This document shows, one piece after another, positions 11,256-22,021 of a stretch of 64,000 bases of DNA (position 1 is the first letter of the stretch; each line of letters begins with the position of its first letter). The notes below the pieces were generated by a model. It saw only the letters and a list, made by a program, of their open reading frames with translations, did not search any database and was not told the origin of the DNA. Origin of the DNA: Tomocerus qinae (lineage: Eukaryota > Arthropoda > Collembola > Entomobryomorpha > Tomoceridae). Made by a program: the position numbers and the translations under genes. The stretch lies in assembly GCA_020055645.1 (NCBI GenBank), contig CM034546.1, positions 64,542,001 to 64,606,000 of the forward strand, in the 5' to 3' direction.

Positions 11256-12062
11256 GCAGCATTGATAAAGCGGCCGGCCTGGTAATATTTCGATAAAATC
11301 GGCCGGCCTTCGGCCGGCCTGGTACCATTAACATTAAAATACGGCCGGCCTTCGGCCGGCCTGTTATCAAGTACATCAAATACCGGCCGGCCTTCGGCCG
11401 GCCTGTTATCAAGTGCATTAGATACCGGCCGGCCTTCGGCCGGCCTGGATAGGAATATTAAAAATTTCGGCCGGCCTTCGGCCGGCCTTTTGTCGAAAAA
11501 TGTGCAGGCCGGCTGTTTCGGCCCGGCCCGGCCCGGCCTGCGGGCCGGGCCGCGCCCACCTCTGCTAGGCACACACTTTGCGTAGTCTGTCCGCAGACTA
11601 AAGGTTTCTGCTGGGCAGGAAATATTATTTCAGAATAATTACTTTATGGAAATTGTAGCTATTACAAGTATATTATACAACTTCTATAGTGTACTTTGCA
11701 TATGCATACGCACATTGCATTCCAATTTCACCATTTATACCACAAGAACTCACTGCACAATCACTACATTCATGGCATAGTCTTCCCACAGACTATAAAA
11801 TTACGAAACCTTGTTTAGGTCTGTGGGCAGCCTAGGTCATCCTTTAATAAGTAAAAAAGGTCCCATTTTCATATTTTGGCATTTTTTTCATACCCTAGAT
11901 ATTCGCCAAATAACTTCTCATTAAATAAGTAAGCCAAGAAACGCATTTGTGACAAATACAAAAAATCCCGAGGTTATACGACAAATCTATCGCTGCTTTA
12001 TTAGACACCAAAGTCAAAAATTTTGTAGACATTCTAGGTTATCCTATCCATACTAGGGTTAA

Positions 12063-14205
12063 CATTTACTGTGCTTTGGAATTTAAAATACATTTTTCTA
12101 TTAGTTTTAAATTACCTTTTGTTTACTGGATTGCACGAAAACTATCCTTAAGCTTGTTTTTTTTAATTGGGTTAGTTGACTCTAATATATTTTATATTAT
12201 ACTGGTATAAAACTTTCCTAAATTTAATAATTTAACCTTTCTCGGTTGTATTGAACTGCTTTCTGCTTTAAATAAAAATCCACATAGAATAATGTGGTGC
12301 AGTACAGCAGCATTAGTGGTTTTTAAATATACAAAGAATACACTTACACTTTGTCTATTAAATTGTTTACTATTAGAGAAATGGAATTTTAAATGACGGT
12401 GACTCAATGTAGATATTATACTAATGGGATATATGGGATAAGGAAAGGACGAGTCTCATCAAAAGCCTTTTTAAAACTACGATAACAATATTCTAAACTG
12501 CCACTGGAATTGTCATAATCTACACACAATATGATAAATGGTATACCTCATATTTGTGAAGAATTAGCATACCTGCAATTAGAAATAAATAATTACCGCT
12601 TCGTCTAGTCGTATAGAATAAAAATTTAGGCTCTAGTAATTAATAGTGTCCAATTCACCCTTATTAAGGGTGGCTAATAGTGGGGGTTTAGCTCCTCCCA
12701 CAAGTACATCAATGATAGCAAAAGCAAAGCTAACTGCACTGCACTAAAAATTAAATCCTTCCCTGGTATAAAGTAGTCCCTTTGGCACTCCAAATTCCGC
12801 CAACACAAAATTACATTTACCTTCGCACACAAACAACAGATTAGATAGGTGACAATTCATACTTTTATAGAATCCGGATATATTTTCAAACGGATCAAAA
12901 ATCTGTAAGAAAGACGGAACTAGGACAGAAAACAAATATCTAGTTTGTTTTGAGTGTGCACTGTAACCTGTAACTCTAGTTCCATACTTGTTTTGTGTAC
13001 TCTGCCACTCTAGATTTGTGGGTCGTTCTCTGATGGTTTTGCTTATACATTTTTTCAAATTACAGACCTTTATAATAGTGGACATAAATCAAAAAATAAT
13101 CAAACGATTTCATTTCGGTAAATTTTGTGTTGATCCTTCAGGATTTGTCTGGAATATGTGGCTCTCAGATTTTTAAATTATTTGATTGTAATAAAAATAC
13201 ATCACAATATTATCGCAGAAAATTTCCGCGCCCTTTTTCTATAAATTTTTTTTATTGAAACGCTAATTATGACCCACTTGGTTTGTTTTTGAAAATTCGG
13301 AGGGCCACAAGTTCCAGGGAAATGTTTAATCTTTCCAACAATAGTCACCAAAATCTTGTACGTGCAATATTACTTCAGATATTTTCACTTTCCTGAGATA
13401 GGAAATTAACATTACTGATACTCACCCTTAACCTGAAGATAGAATGTGTTGTCCAAACGTTTCGACATTATCAACCCTGCAATTTAACTAACAGTGGACA
13501 GGAAGACTAATATCAGCCATATTAAGACTAATAGAAATAGATAATGTTTAAAAAATAAAATTACGAAAAATGACAATACGTCATGAAAAATAAGAATTAA
13601 GACACAAAATTGGAATTAGGTTAAAGCCTATGATTCAAATAACGTGTAAACAATTTGCTGTAGATACATGTGTGAGTCTCGAATAAAAAAATTCAGAACG
13701 CCGCTTAGCATTGCATTGAATATGTGCGGAAGTTTTAAAAAATACGATAACGTTTTATGCACGACTAATAGCCCCCAGCATTCGCAATATGATTTAAAAA
13801 AGTATAGTTAATTAATAATTCCTCTTTGGATCAAAACAAATCTGCCCTACCATACATATAGGATGGTAAATTTTTCAAAGTCTGTGATTATATTATACAT
13901 ACTCTTGGCTCTTGAACTTCGACAAAATAATTATAACATACTTGAGGACTTCACAGCAAAAAAGGATTTATGCCTTGTCATTTTAAAAAATGTTTGAATC
14001 TTAATGCATATTATTATGTTTCACACAGCCGCAGAATGGGGCTCTGCCCACCCCCCGAAATCGAAGAAAATAAGGAATTTATTGCTTTAAAACCAAAAAT
14101 TTATAAAAAATGGTATATATTGTCACTTAAGTTCTCGGCCCCCATAAAAAAACCCTGATGTTGAATACTCCTCAACTTGTACTTATTATACAGGCAGATA
14201 ATAAT
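12063..14205. other. Gene-poor spacer
   Basis: I see no supported gene. A 113-codon minus-strand open frame (13085-12744) has a weakly receptor-like stretch but no start context, splice sites or clear family match. Otherwise the region is AT-rich with short decayed repeats. Confidence 0.4.
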
Positions 14206-14281
14206 TGGACGAAAAAAAATGCTGCGCCTCATTTTAGCCTATTTAACATGGAGCCTGAGGCGCAGCATTTTTTTTCGTCCA
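14206..14281. repeat. Perfect 26-bp inverted repeat with 24-base loop
   Basis: The left arm (14206-14231, starting TGGACGAAAAAAAATGCTGC) and the right arm (14256-14281) are exact reverse complements. The shape suits a tiny MITE or a hairpin precursor RNA. There is no clear target duplication and no duplicate elsewhere in the window. Confidence 0.75.
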
Positions 14282-14964
14282 GTTTTAATAAACCTCGAGT
14301 ATACTTAATTTATGGTAGCTTATTACTCCTTACCTTTAATTTGCCACACAGTTATTTCTTGTACATAACATAGGTAAAACAAGCGATGTCCGAAATAAAG
14401 TATAATAATCAGAAAACTAACCGCAAGACGGCCGTTTATGTCACATCAAGTTCACAAGGAATCCGACTGGACTGTAGATTCCTTTGTGTGAATCTATTCA
14501 CATTGTTGTTACGACTACGGTTATTCACTGGCTCGTAGATTATAGATTTAACTAAATTACGTACATACGTACAATACACAGTATAGTATATGAATCATGC
14601 CTATAATATAAACGTAATCGGAATGTTTGTATGTACGCCATATACATATATAAAAACTATACTATGAATAATCTATAAACAGCATTGTCTATACCGTAAA
14701 TGTTAAAAAATTTTCGTTCTTGTGATTGGAGGGAGTCATGAGAGGAGCCCTTTTCCGCAATCTTTTAAACTGAACTGCAATATATTTACCTACAGTGACT
14801 ACAACCGGTGACTAAAACCCCATCTTCATTGAACATTTAAATATTTCAGCCATGTCATATGATTTTGATTGTAGTTTTCTCAATGTTTCATATAGATTAT
14901 TTATATACCAAATACAAGCAAATAATCTGCTTCCCCTCACGCACCAGGTGGGTGAGAGGAAGAC

Positions 14965-15063
14965 GCTTCTCCTTCTGAAATACATTCTACCCATCTTACA
15001 TTATTGCCCCGGAATACACACTAGCTTTATTTATAACAGGGCCTGGGCCCTGTGACCGGCTAG
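14965..15063 (+). mobile_element. Helitron 3' end (older copy)
   Basis: The 100 bases ending CTAG at 15060-15063 match the near-3' part of the two full Helitrons in this window, including TACATTCTACCC and GCCCCGGAATA. They end with the hairpin ACAGGGCC-TG-GGCCCTGT, then GACCGGCTAG, then T. The hairpin plus CTAG/T is the defining Helitron 3' terminus. I could not identify the 5' end. Confidence 0.7.
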
Positions 15064-15161
15064 TATAAAATATACTTACTTCAGGTAACTTTTTTAGAAT
15101 GCCTTTGATATTAATCGCAGGTTAACTGGATTTTATTGGTTGCTAAATTGGTCTAAACTTA

Positions 15162-17745
15162 TCACTACTATTAGATAAACGGCAAAAGTCAGTCACGTGA
15201 CAATTCCGTTTGTATGTTTGTACTTCCGTGTGTTGATTTGCCGTAATTCTAACACGCAGCCAAGCACATAATAACGCACATAATGAGGCAAATTCCAACA
15301 CGTCCAAATTATGCACTGCGCGGTCTATAGTCTTCTACGACTTACAAGGCACAAAAAACTTCATAACAGGAACAATGCATGCATTCTGTATAAAAAAAAT
15401 TCCAGCTTTCAGTGCGCTCAAGGTTTCTATTACTTCATGTGCGGGAAAATTCAATTACATTGATGTTTTGAATTTTGAATTGGTTTAATAAAAGTTAGAT
15501 TCTCAAAAAAGTGAGTCAGTTTTCGATTCTGTTAAGCAAATTTTGCACCGTTTAAGGCAGTGGTGCAGATTTCAAAAGACTGTTTTTGCCACAAATGGGG
15601 ACGCTGCTAGGTAACCAGCAAAAATTATCATAGAGGGTAAATGGGAATGGCGAAAATTCGTACTTTTTTGGTTCCTAATGGATCTGAGATTACTGGTCCT
15701 ATACCCATGTAGTAAGTGTAAAAAAGATTCGTCAAAACTTATTCTAGAGGTTATACTTTGAAAACTTCACATTTTTGTCTCTGGCTTGACGATATCATCG
15801 TTTGAAACTTGAAATTGATACATAATCCTGTATTTGCATTTTGTGATCCGTTTTTCTTCCAATCAAAGACAAAATTGTGAAATTTTTAAAATATAACCTC
15901 TAGAATAAGTTCCGATGAATCTTTATTGAATATACTTTATGGGTGTTGGATCAGTAATCTCGGATCCTTTAGCACTTTCCCAAAAAAAGTTAATGAGGAG
16001 AATGATAGTCCAAAGATCATTAAAATTTACGTTTGTATGCACCAGGACTTTAAGCTCCCGGTACCTCAGATTTAGAAATCTCTGATGATCATCAAAATAC
16101 AAATACATGTAAAAATTGCTTTACAACTCTTGGAATTCTGTCTAAAGTTCTTACCCGATTTTCTTGTGAGGTACATTTTTGGAATCCTATGAATATAACG
16201 TCGACCATCACAATGTATAAAATATATGATATACATTAATGGTATAATAGTATGCTCAATCAGTTACTCCAACAGTCAAAAAATATTCTAAAATTTCATC
16301 TTACTACTACCTAGGGTCAATACGCATCGAAAAAATTTTAATTTCCAGTGTAATAGGCCCCGCTCACTGGCTAATTACCACACTTTAGCTCCGTCAATTA
16401 GCCACACTCCCGAATGGATCTTGACATTCTATTGGTTGAGAACAAGTAAGCTCCTATTACTTAGGGGGGGCGGGGCGAGGGCCGATTTCCACAGCAACCA
16501 TGCAGGTTGCAGGAGATTTTCGGTGCCTGAGTCAATATGTTTATATTAAATAGCATACTGGCAATTGGTAACATACTCTGGCCACCAACTAGGGTCACAT
16601 TTTTAACCTGGGGTATAAGGTAACGTTACTTTGAGAAGGGCGCTGCACCCCCTCCCCCACTGGGCACGTCCAAGCACGCACTCACGTTCAAATTTTACTC
16701 TTTTTCGAGTACAGGAGTAAACTAAAAGTAAACCTACAGCAAGCCGTAACAGAAGCTCGCCTGAGTAAAGGCGACCATGTGCACATTTTTGGTAGAATGA
16801 TAGTAGAAATAGGATTGATTACCAAGCACGTATCCAGTAGGGGGTGGAGGGGGAGCGCAGCGCCCCTTAAATCTGAGAAAAAGAGGATTTGTTATTTTTA
16901 ACATCATTTTTGGTTGCGCCCCCCCTGACCAAATTTCTAGATACGTATCTGTTGATTACTAAATTCTAAAGTAATTCAAATTAGATCAATATGGATCATA
17001 ATTGACTATCAAAATCAAAAAGTTTTAAAATAAGTTACATTTGACTACTTTGAACTACTTTGACTATCAAAATGGAACAAAGTGAGCGCGCGGTATCTCA
17101 GCAACCATGGACCGATTAGTCCCAAAATCAATAGGGACCGTCAGTGGTCCATATAGGCATCGTTTTTGCAAAGTTTGGTCAATATCCGTCTTTGTATTCG
17201 AAATTTATCGTGGGGACAGAAGGACGGACGTACGGACAGACTGTGCAGTTCTATCAGCTCGCTTCCTCAGGCGATGAGCTAAAATTACAATAAAAACACT
17301 CAATTTTCTAATTAATCGCTTGACGCTAACATTGCTAATTAAGGCTAACTCGGCCTTAAAATGGTCCATTGTCCAGTGATGGCAGTATGTATAATGGTGA
17401 TTAAAAGTATCCGAGTCAAAAATGTGGTGGGTAACCGGAGTGATTTGCCAATAGTCAAATTCTCTTTCTAAACAAAAGGTTGACCATAGAACGTACTAAG
17501 GCGAAATTTTGGAATATTTTTTGACTGTATCAAATACATTCTACCCAACGTACAATATTGCCCCGGAATAGGCACTAGCTTTATTTATAACAGGACTTGG
17601 GTCCTGTGACCGGTACATTATATTAGTAATGAACCCAATTGAATGCCGGTGTAATTGGTCTACTAGAAACCATAATTTTTTACAAAATTGTTTCAAGATG
17701 CACTAGCCCCATGTACTGCAGGGCCTGGGCCCTGTGACCGCCTAG
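15162..17745 (+). mobile_element. Non-autonomous Helitron, copy 1 (2584 bp)
   Basis: The element starts TCACTACTATTAGATAAACG directly after A (15161) and ends with hairpin CAGGGCC-TG-GGCCCTG, GACCGCCTAG and a following T (17746). A 5' TC, 3' CTAG and insertion between A and T with no duplication are the Helitron rules. No Rep/helicase frame is present. The 61-codon open frame near 15923-16108 is shared with copy 2 but has no features. An internal stretch near 17542-17618 repeats the 3' end with a compensated hairpin (ACAGGAC/GTCCTGT). A hAT-type MITE is nested at 16823-16951. The flanking host DNA is continuous in a paralogue near 5.16 kb. Confidence 0.88.
16823..16951. mobile_element. hAT-type MITE nested in Helitron copy 1
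   Basis: 129 bp with ends CAAGCACGTATCCAG and CTAGATACGTATCTG and a perfect 8-bp duplication TTGATTAC (16815-16822 and 16952-16959). A G-rich segment lies near one end and a C-rich one near the other. The same family occurs alone at 55765-55951. Confidence 0.82.
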
Positions 17746-19144
17746 TATAATATATTATACTTACTATGAAGAATAAAGCCACCTTTATACATAACATAAC
17801 AATTTTATTTGATTTTCATTTATAAGCTCATAATGTATACTTACTAATACAATTCCGATAAATTGCCAACCAAACAACTGAAAAGCGTTTTAATTTACTA
17901 TATAATGATACTCTAATAAGTATATACTAATAATACGGATAATATAGTGAGTTTATATGACTTAAAGGCGCTGACCCTGACGTTTTTATAACTTTTGAGT
18001 GAAACTGTTTTATTTTAATATGGTGTTTGGCTTTCTGCTTTAGTAACTAATTTTTACCTTACAATTACAACTTGATACTTCCATTTACCACATCTTTACA
18101 TAAATATTGCTCTAAAACGTATCGGCGTGACATTGCATTCTCCTAAATCTTGATGGATATACTATTACATATATCTATAGTAATTACATCTTACTTCATA
18201 GGTACTTCGGTTGCTTCAATTTTACAGGGACAGTCTTATCAGATCTAGTCTTCACATTTTAAGAGCCTGTTAAACTCCTAATAGATACTTTGACATCACA
18301 TTTACCTTAACGAATTACATTCGGTATGACTTGTCCTTAATAAAAGGTTTTTCGATGTAACACCAGACTAGACATTTCATAACTCATTTATCCACAACTA
18401 ATTTTATACGTATTAGTTAATAATTACATAAAAGTTGTCAAAATTGTTTTAAAGTACTAAACATTTAAATTCGATAATCAATTCTCCAAACGGAGAATTG
18501 TAGATTAGCTTAAAACAGTTGGAATTCTTTCATAAGATAATTATTGAAGTTTTGCTATTTAACAATTTTGAAAACAAATTTTCATACATAAATCAACTTA
18601 CACAGTCAACCGTTTTGTAAAATTCGTACAGGGAGCTGTGATAAACTTCTTATTTATATTGTAATCGTCAATGTGACACTGACATTAACAATAAATCATC
18701 AGCTCGAGCTTTCTAAAATAATTTGCATTGAGCTATTAATAGTTGCACTAAAAATTAGAGGACGTTACAATTAATTGTAACATCTTTAGACATTTAGTAT
18801 CTATAGTTATTAGTTTTACGAAGAAAAATAGTGTCGATGTAATCTACTTAATGAGTTCAGAAGAATAAGTTACAATATACAATGGAATGCACGCTTGCAG
18901 TCTTTAAGTTACAGGCTCAGATAGTGCAGAGTGATAGTCATTTCCATTTTGGCTACATATACAAATACAACACGGTGAATTATTGGGAATGACTACAATT
19001 ACAATTCAACCGACCATTTCATAAATTCTGTCTGTTTTGCTTATTCCGCAATAAAGATCAAATAATTGTTATCACAAGCTTTAAGTAGATACTGGAAGTC
19101 ATCTTTGTAACCATCGTTTAACTCTTCTTGTAATATCATTTTTC
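17746..19144. other. Spacer, first part paralogous to 5165-5495
   Basis: The first 330 bases continue the paralogy interrupted by Helitron copy 1 (AGAATAAAGCCACC, then GGTGTTTGGCTTTCTGCTTT). The rest shows no supported gene. A 9-bp hairpin (CAATTCTCC-AAAC-GGAGAATTG) lies at 18479-18500. Confidence 0.5.
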
Positions 19145-19459
19145 AAATTAGCCGCTGGCCAACAAAACATTTACCCGACAGCAACGCAATAAGTGAATTT
19201 ACACTGTATGAGAATCCGCACTCGACTCCCACCAAGTATTAGCCCACCGCCGATACCCGTTTTAGCGGGTAATAAACATTTAATAAAAACCGAATTTTTA
19301 CAATTTAATCCGAAAATTCAGATTTTGTTAAATGTTTATTACCCGTGTATGCGGGTATTATTTTTGAGCTATTACCTGGTGGGAGGGGATTCGGATGCAG
19401 TGTATATTCACTTATTGTGCTGCAGTCGGGTATGTTTAGTTTGCCGGAGGGTGATTTAA
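19145..19459. mobile_element. Palindromic MITE, about 315 bp, diverged
   Basis: The two halves are imperfect reverse complements along nearly the whole length. On the left are AATAAGTGAATTTACACTG and TACCCGAC; on the right, inverted, AATAAGTGAATATACACTGC and TACCCGAC. Mismatches are scattered, so it is older than the other palindromes here. An 88-codon open frame inside it is a by-product. Confidence 0.65.
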
Positions 19460-20408
19460 AAAAAGACATTAAAAGAAGAGTCAAATGATACTTGTAACTT
19501 TACATTTAGAATAAAATCTTTTGAGAATTAAATATTAGTTGTGGATTAGCATTAAAGTGTACTCGGAATATAAGCAAGTATAATTTAGGTATCTATGCTT
19601 AATGACGCAAAGTCGACTAGGATTTATGAACTAAGTCTAAGAGACAACACGAAATGTTGTGGGTTCCTTTCCATCATCCATAACACTTCCTCCGCCAAAT
19701 ATGGGTGAATCAATATAAAAATTAATCATTTTAGTTACACTATTATAATATCGTGGCTTCATCGTAATGGATAAAAGATTGTCTGATTCTATATTCTAAA
19801 TATTATTCAGGTAATAAGGATACTATGTACATTAGGCATATCCATAATCCATATTATCATAATTGTAAAAGGTAAAACTGATAAAATCCGTGGGAATATT
19901 TTGGTTTCTACAGTTACTGAAAATTGAGGTTTATTTTGGTGGTCAAAACAAATCTCGAAGGGGTATAATTTCTCCCTTTGAACATTATTTTTTAAAGAAT
20001 TTTGAGGTAGGTATGTAGTACTATAAATGTATCAGTACTATAAATAATACTGATACACGACAGTCAGCCACAAAGGACTGATATGGCAATAGCCTGTTTT
20101 ATAGATGTGTTCTAAGTAATTAAAATTTTAATTAAGAGAATAAGTTGGTAGCAATACAAACCATGGCTACTTGGTAATAACTATAATAATAGCCTGCAGA
20201 ACTCTTAATACAGCCATTGTAACATGTTTATAACAAATCTATGAATATTTTAAATTTTAGGATAAATATTAGAGGAAGAGTTAAAGATATCTGGAAACCC
20301 ACTTTTCGTGTCTTTTCTACCGCTTCTGGCCTTTTTTCGCTGATTTAGCACATTTTGAGTAGATGTACGGTATTTCATCCCTATAGATGTGTTTTCTACT
20401 GCAGAATT

Positions 20409-21976
20409 CTAAATTCGAGTCTTATCTGCCCCTTCGTGTTCTTTTCGTGCTTTCTCCGTTGATTCTCGCTGCTTCTTTATCTTATCGGCTGCATCCCGTT
20501 CTCTTTTAGCCTTTTCGGTCGCTTCGACTTCTTGTTCTTTCCGTACTTTTTCAGCTGCCTCCACTTCTCGTCCTTTTCGTACCTTTTGTGCCGCCTCCCT
20601 GTCTTTATGTGCCTTGTCGGCTGCATTGTGCTCTCTACGAGCTTTATCTAAAGCCTCCGTTTCCTGTCCCCTACGAGCCTTCTCTGCAGCTTCGGCTTCT
20701 CGGTCATGTCGCAACTTCTCCGCTGCTTCCCGTTCCTTTCGTGCCATTTCTGCCGCATCCTTCTCCTTCCGGGCTTTATCTGCCGCCTCCCTTTCTCGTC
20801 GATTTTTTTCCACGGATTCAGCTCGGCACTCTCTTTTATCTGATTGCGCCGCCTCGGACTCTCGTTCTTTTCGCGCTCTCTCCCCTGCGTCTACTTCTCG
20901 TTTGTGCCGGGCCTTGTCGGACATTTCCCGCTCTTTTTGTGACCTTTCCGCCGACTCTCTTTCCTTCTTTGCCTTTTCAGCAGCTTCTTTCTCCCGACGA
21001 GCCATTTCTGCAAGATCAGCTTTCTGTTCCCTGCGCACCTTATCAGTCTCTTCCTTATCTTTTCGAGTCTTTTCTGTGGCTTCGCGTTCTTTTCTTGACC
21101 TTTCCACACTCTCTCGATCTTTTCGTACCTTCAAGTTCAAGTTCATCTTTATTCAAGTGACAATAAAATAAGCAGAATAAATAAAATACCAAAAAAAGAT
21201 CTCTAAAAGTATAAAGCAGCAATTACCAAGGATTTTCATCAAAAGCAGCACCCAACTTAGAAATACGAGGCTTTGGCAAAATTAAAACCATGATTAAATC
21301 CACAAAAAATTGTGGATGACATAAGACATGAATAATAGTCAAATTACGTTACTTAAGGATAACTGTAATGCTATAACGGTTACTTTGGACCCCTTAAAAC
21401 TTAGACTTTTCTGACCCGAAGGTCATAATATTTTATCTCTTAATTTTTGCGTGAATTGTTTTTAGAGTTTTGTTAAGAGCTAGATATAATTACAATGGGC
21501 TGGTGTATTATGACTATAAGCTTTAAACCATAAATAATACATTTTGGGTTGCTTAGGTTTTTTTGTTTTACCTTTTCTGCTGCCATATTTTCCCTCCGGG
21601 CTTTATCATTAGCTTCGGATTCTCGTTCTCTTCGGGATTTTTCTGCGGCTTCCGCTTCTCGATTATGACGTCCTTTTTCTGCTGCTTCCTGCTCCTTTTT
21701 AGCTTTTTCTGCCGCTTCTCGCTGTTTTCGTTTTTTCTCAGCCGCTTCGGCCAGTCTGTCTTTTCGATCCTTTTCGGCTGCTTCCGCTTCCCGTTCTAGT
21801 CGTATTTTTTCCGAGGCTTCCCATTCCCGACGGACTTTAATAGCTGCCTCTTCCTCCCGTCGTTTATTTTCCGCTGCCTCCGCTTCTTGCCTACGCCGTA
21901 TTTTCTCTTCTGCTCTTGCTTCTCGTTCATAACGTGCCCTTTCCGCGGCTTCTGCCTCCCGTTCTTTTCGACCCAT
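20409..21976 (-). CDS. Charged Glu/Lys/Arg/Ala helical repeat protein
   Basis: Exon 1 is 21976-21572 (405 nt) and exon 2 is about 21128-20409, in phase 0, giving about 374 residues. An alternative acceptor at 21147 would add six. Except for the first residues, the whole product is a run of 10- or 12-residue units of the type AAEKARKERE, with no hydrophobic core and no signal peptide. Such E-R/K patterning forms stable single alpha-helices or coiled coils. I recognise no enzyme domain. Joining the exons at AEK/VRKDRE keeps the repeat in register, which supports the splice. An in-frame stop lies just upstream of the ATG. Helitron copy 2 lies 45 bases upstream, in the presumed promoter or 5' untranslated region. 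Function is unknown; a cytoplasmic spacer or scaffold is a guess. It could also be two separate frames. Confidence 0.55.
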
Positions 21977-22021
21977 ATTAAGTTTAATGAAGATCTATTT
22001 TCCTGTAAATATTAAGCATCA

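Larger units (their letters stand above)
10001..11564. mobile_element. hAT-type non-autonomous element, 1564 bp
   Basis: The termini are CAGAGGTGGGC and GCCCACCTCTG, flanked by a perfect 8-bp duplication CTAGGCAC (9993-10000 and 11565-11572). The 8-bp duplication and CAG...CTG-type ends are diagnostic of hAT elements. About 300 bp at each end is packed with GGCCGGCC palindromes and CGGCCCGGCCCGG runs. The centre (about 10385-11260) is a minisatellite interrupted by a second small element. There is no transposase, and open frames in it are low-complexity by-products. Confidence 0.88.
9954..12058. mobile_element. piggyBac-type non-autonomous element, interrupted
   Basis: The ends read CCCTAGTATGGAT and, inverted, ATCCATACTAGGG (13 bp). 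Both are flanked by TTAA (9950-9953 and 12059-12062). TTAA duplication with a CCCTAG terminus is the established hallmark of piggyBac elements. There is no transposase frame. Removing the hAT-type insertion at 10001-11564 and one copy of its duplication leaves an element of only about 530 bp, a MITE. The inner right part has further short inverted pieces around GTCTGTGGGCAGCCTAGG. Confidence 0.8.

Noticed and set aside
11225-11572. Minus-strand frame rich in RPAEGRP repeats
   Set aside because: It is translation of the GC-palindrome blocks of the hAT element. It continues through the element end and has no natural start or domain.
15923-16108. 61-codon frame repeated at 22783-22968
   Set aside because: Identical only because the two Helitrons are. 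It is short and without recognisable features.
19193-19459. 88-codon frame
   Set aside because: It lies wholly within a palindromic MITE and reads through both arms.
20588-21171. Two long plus-strand frames opposite the charged repeat gene
   Set aside because: They are antisense shadows of a highly biased coding repeat. They have unlikely Ser/Phe/Leu composition and no splice logic.
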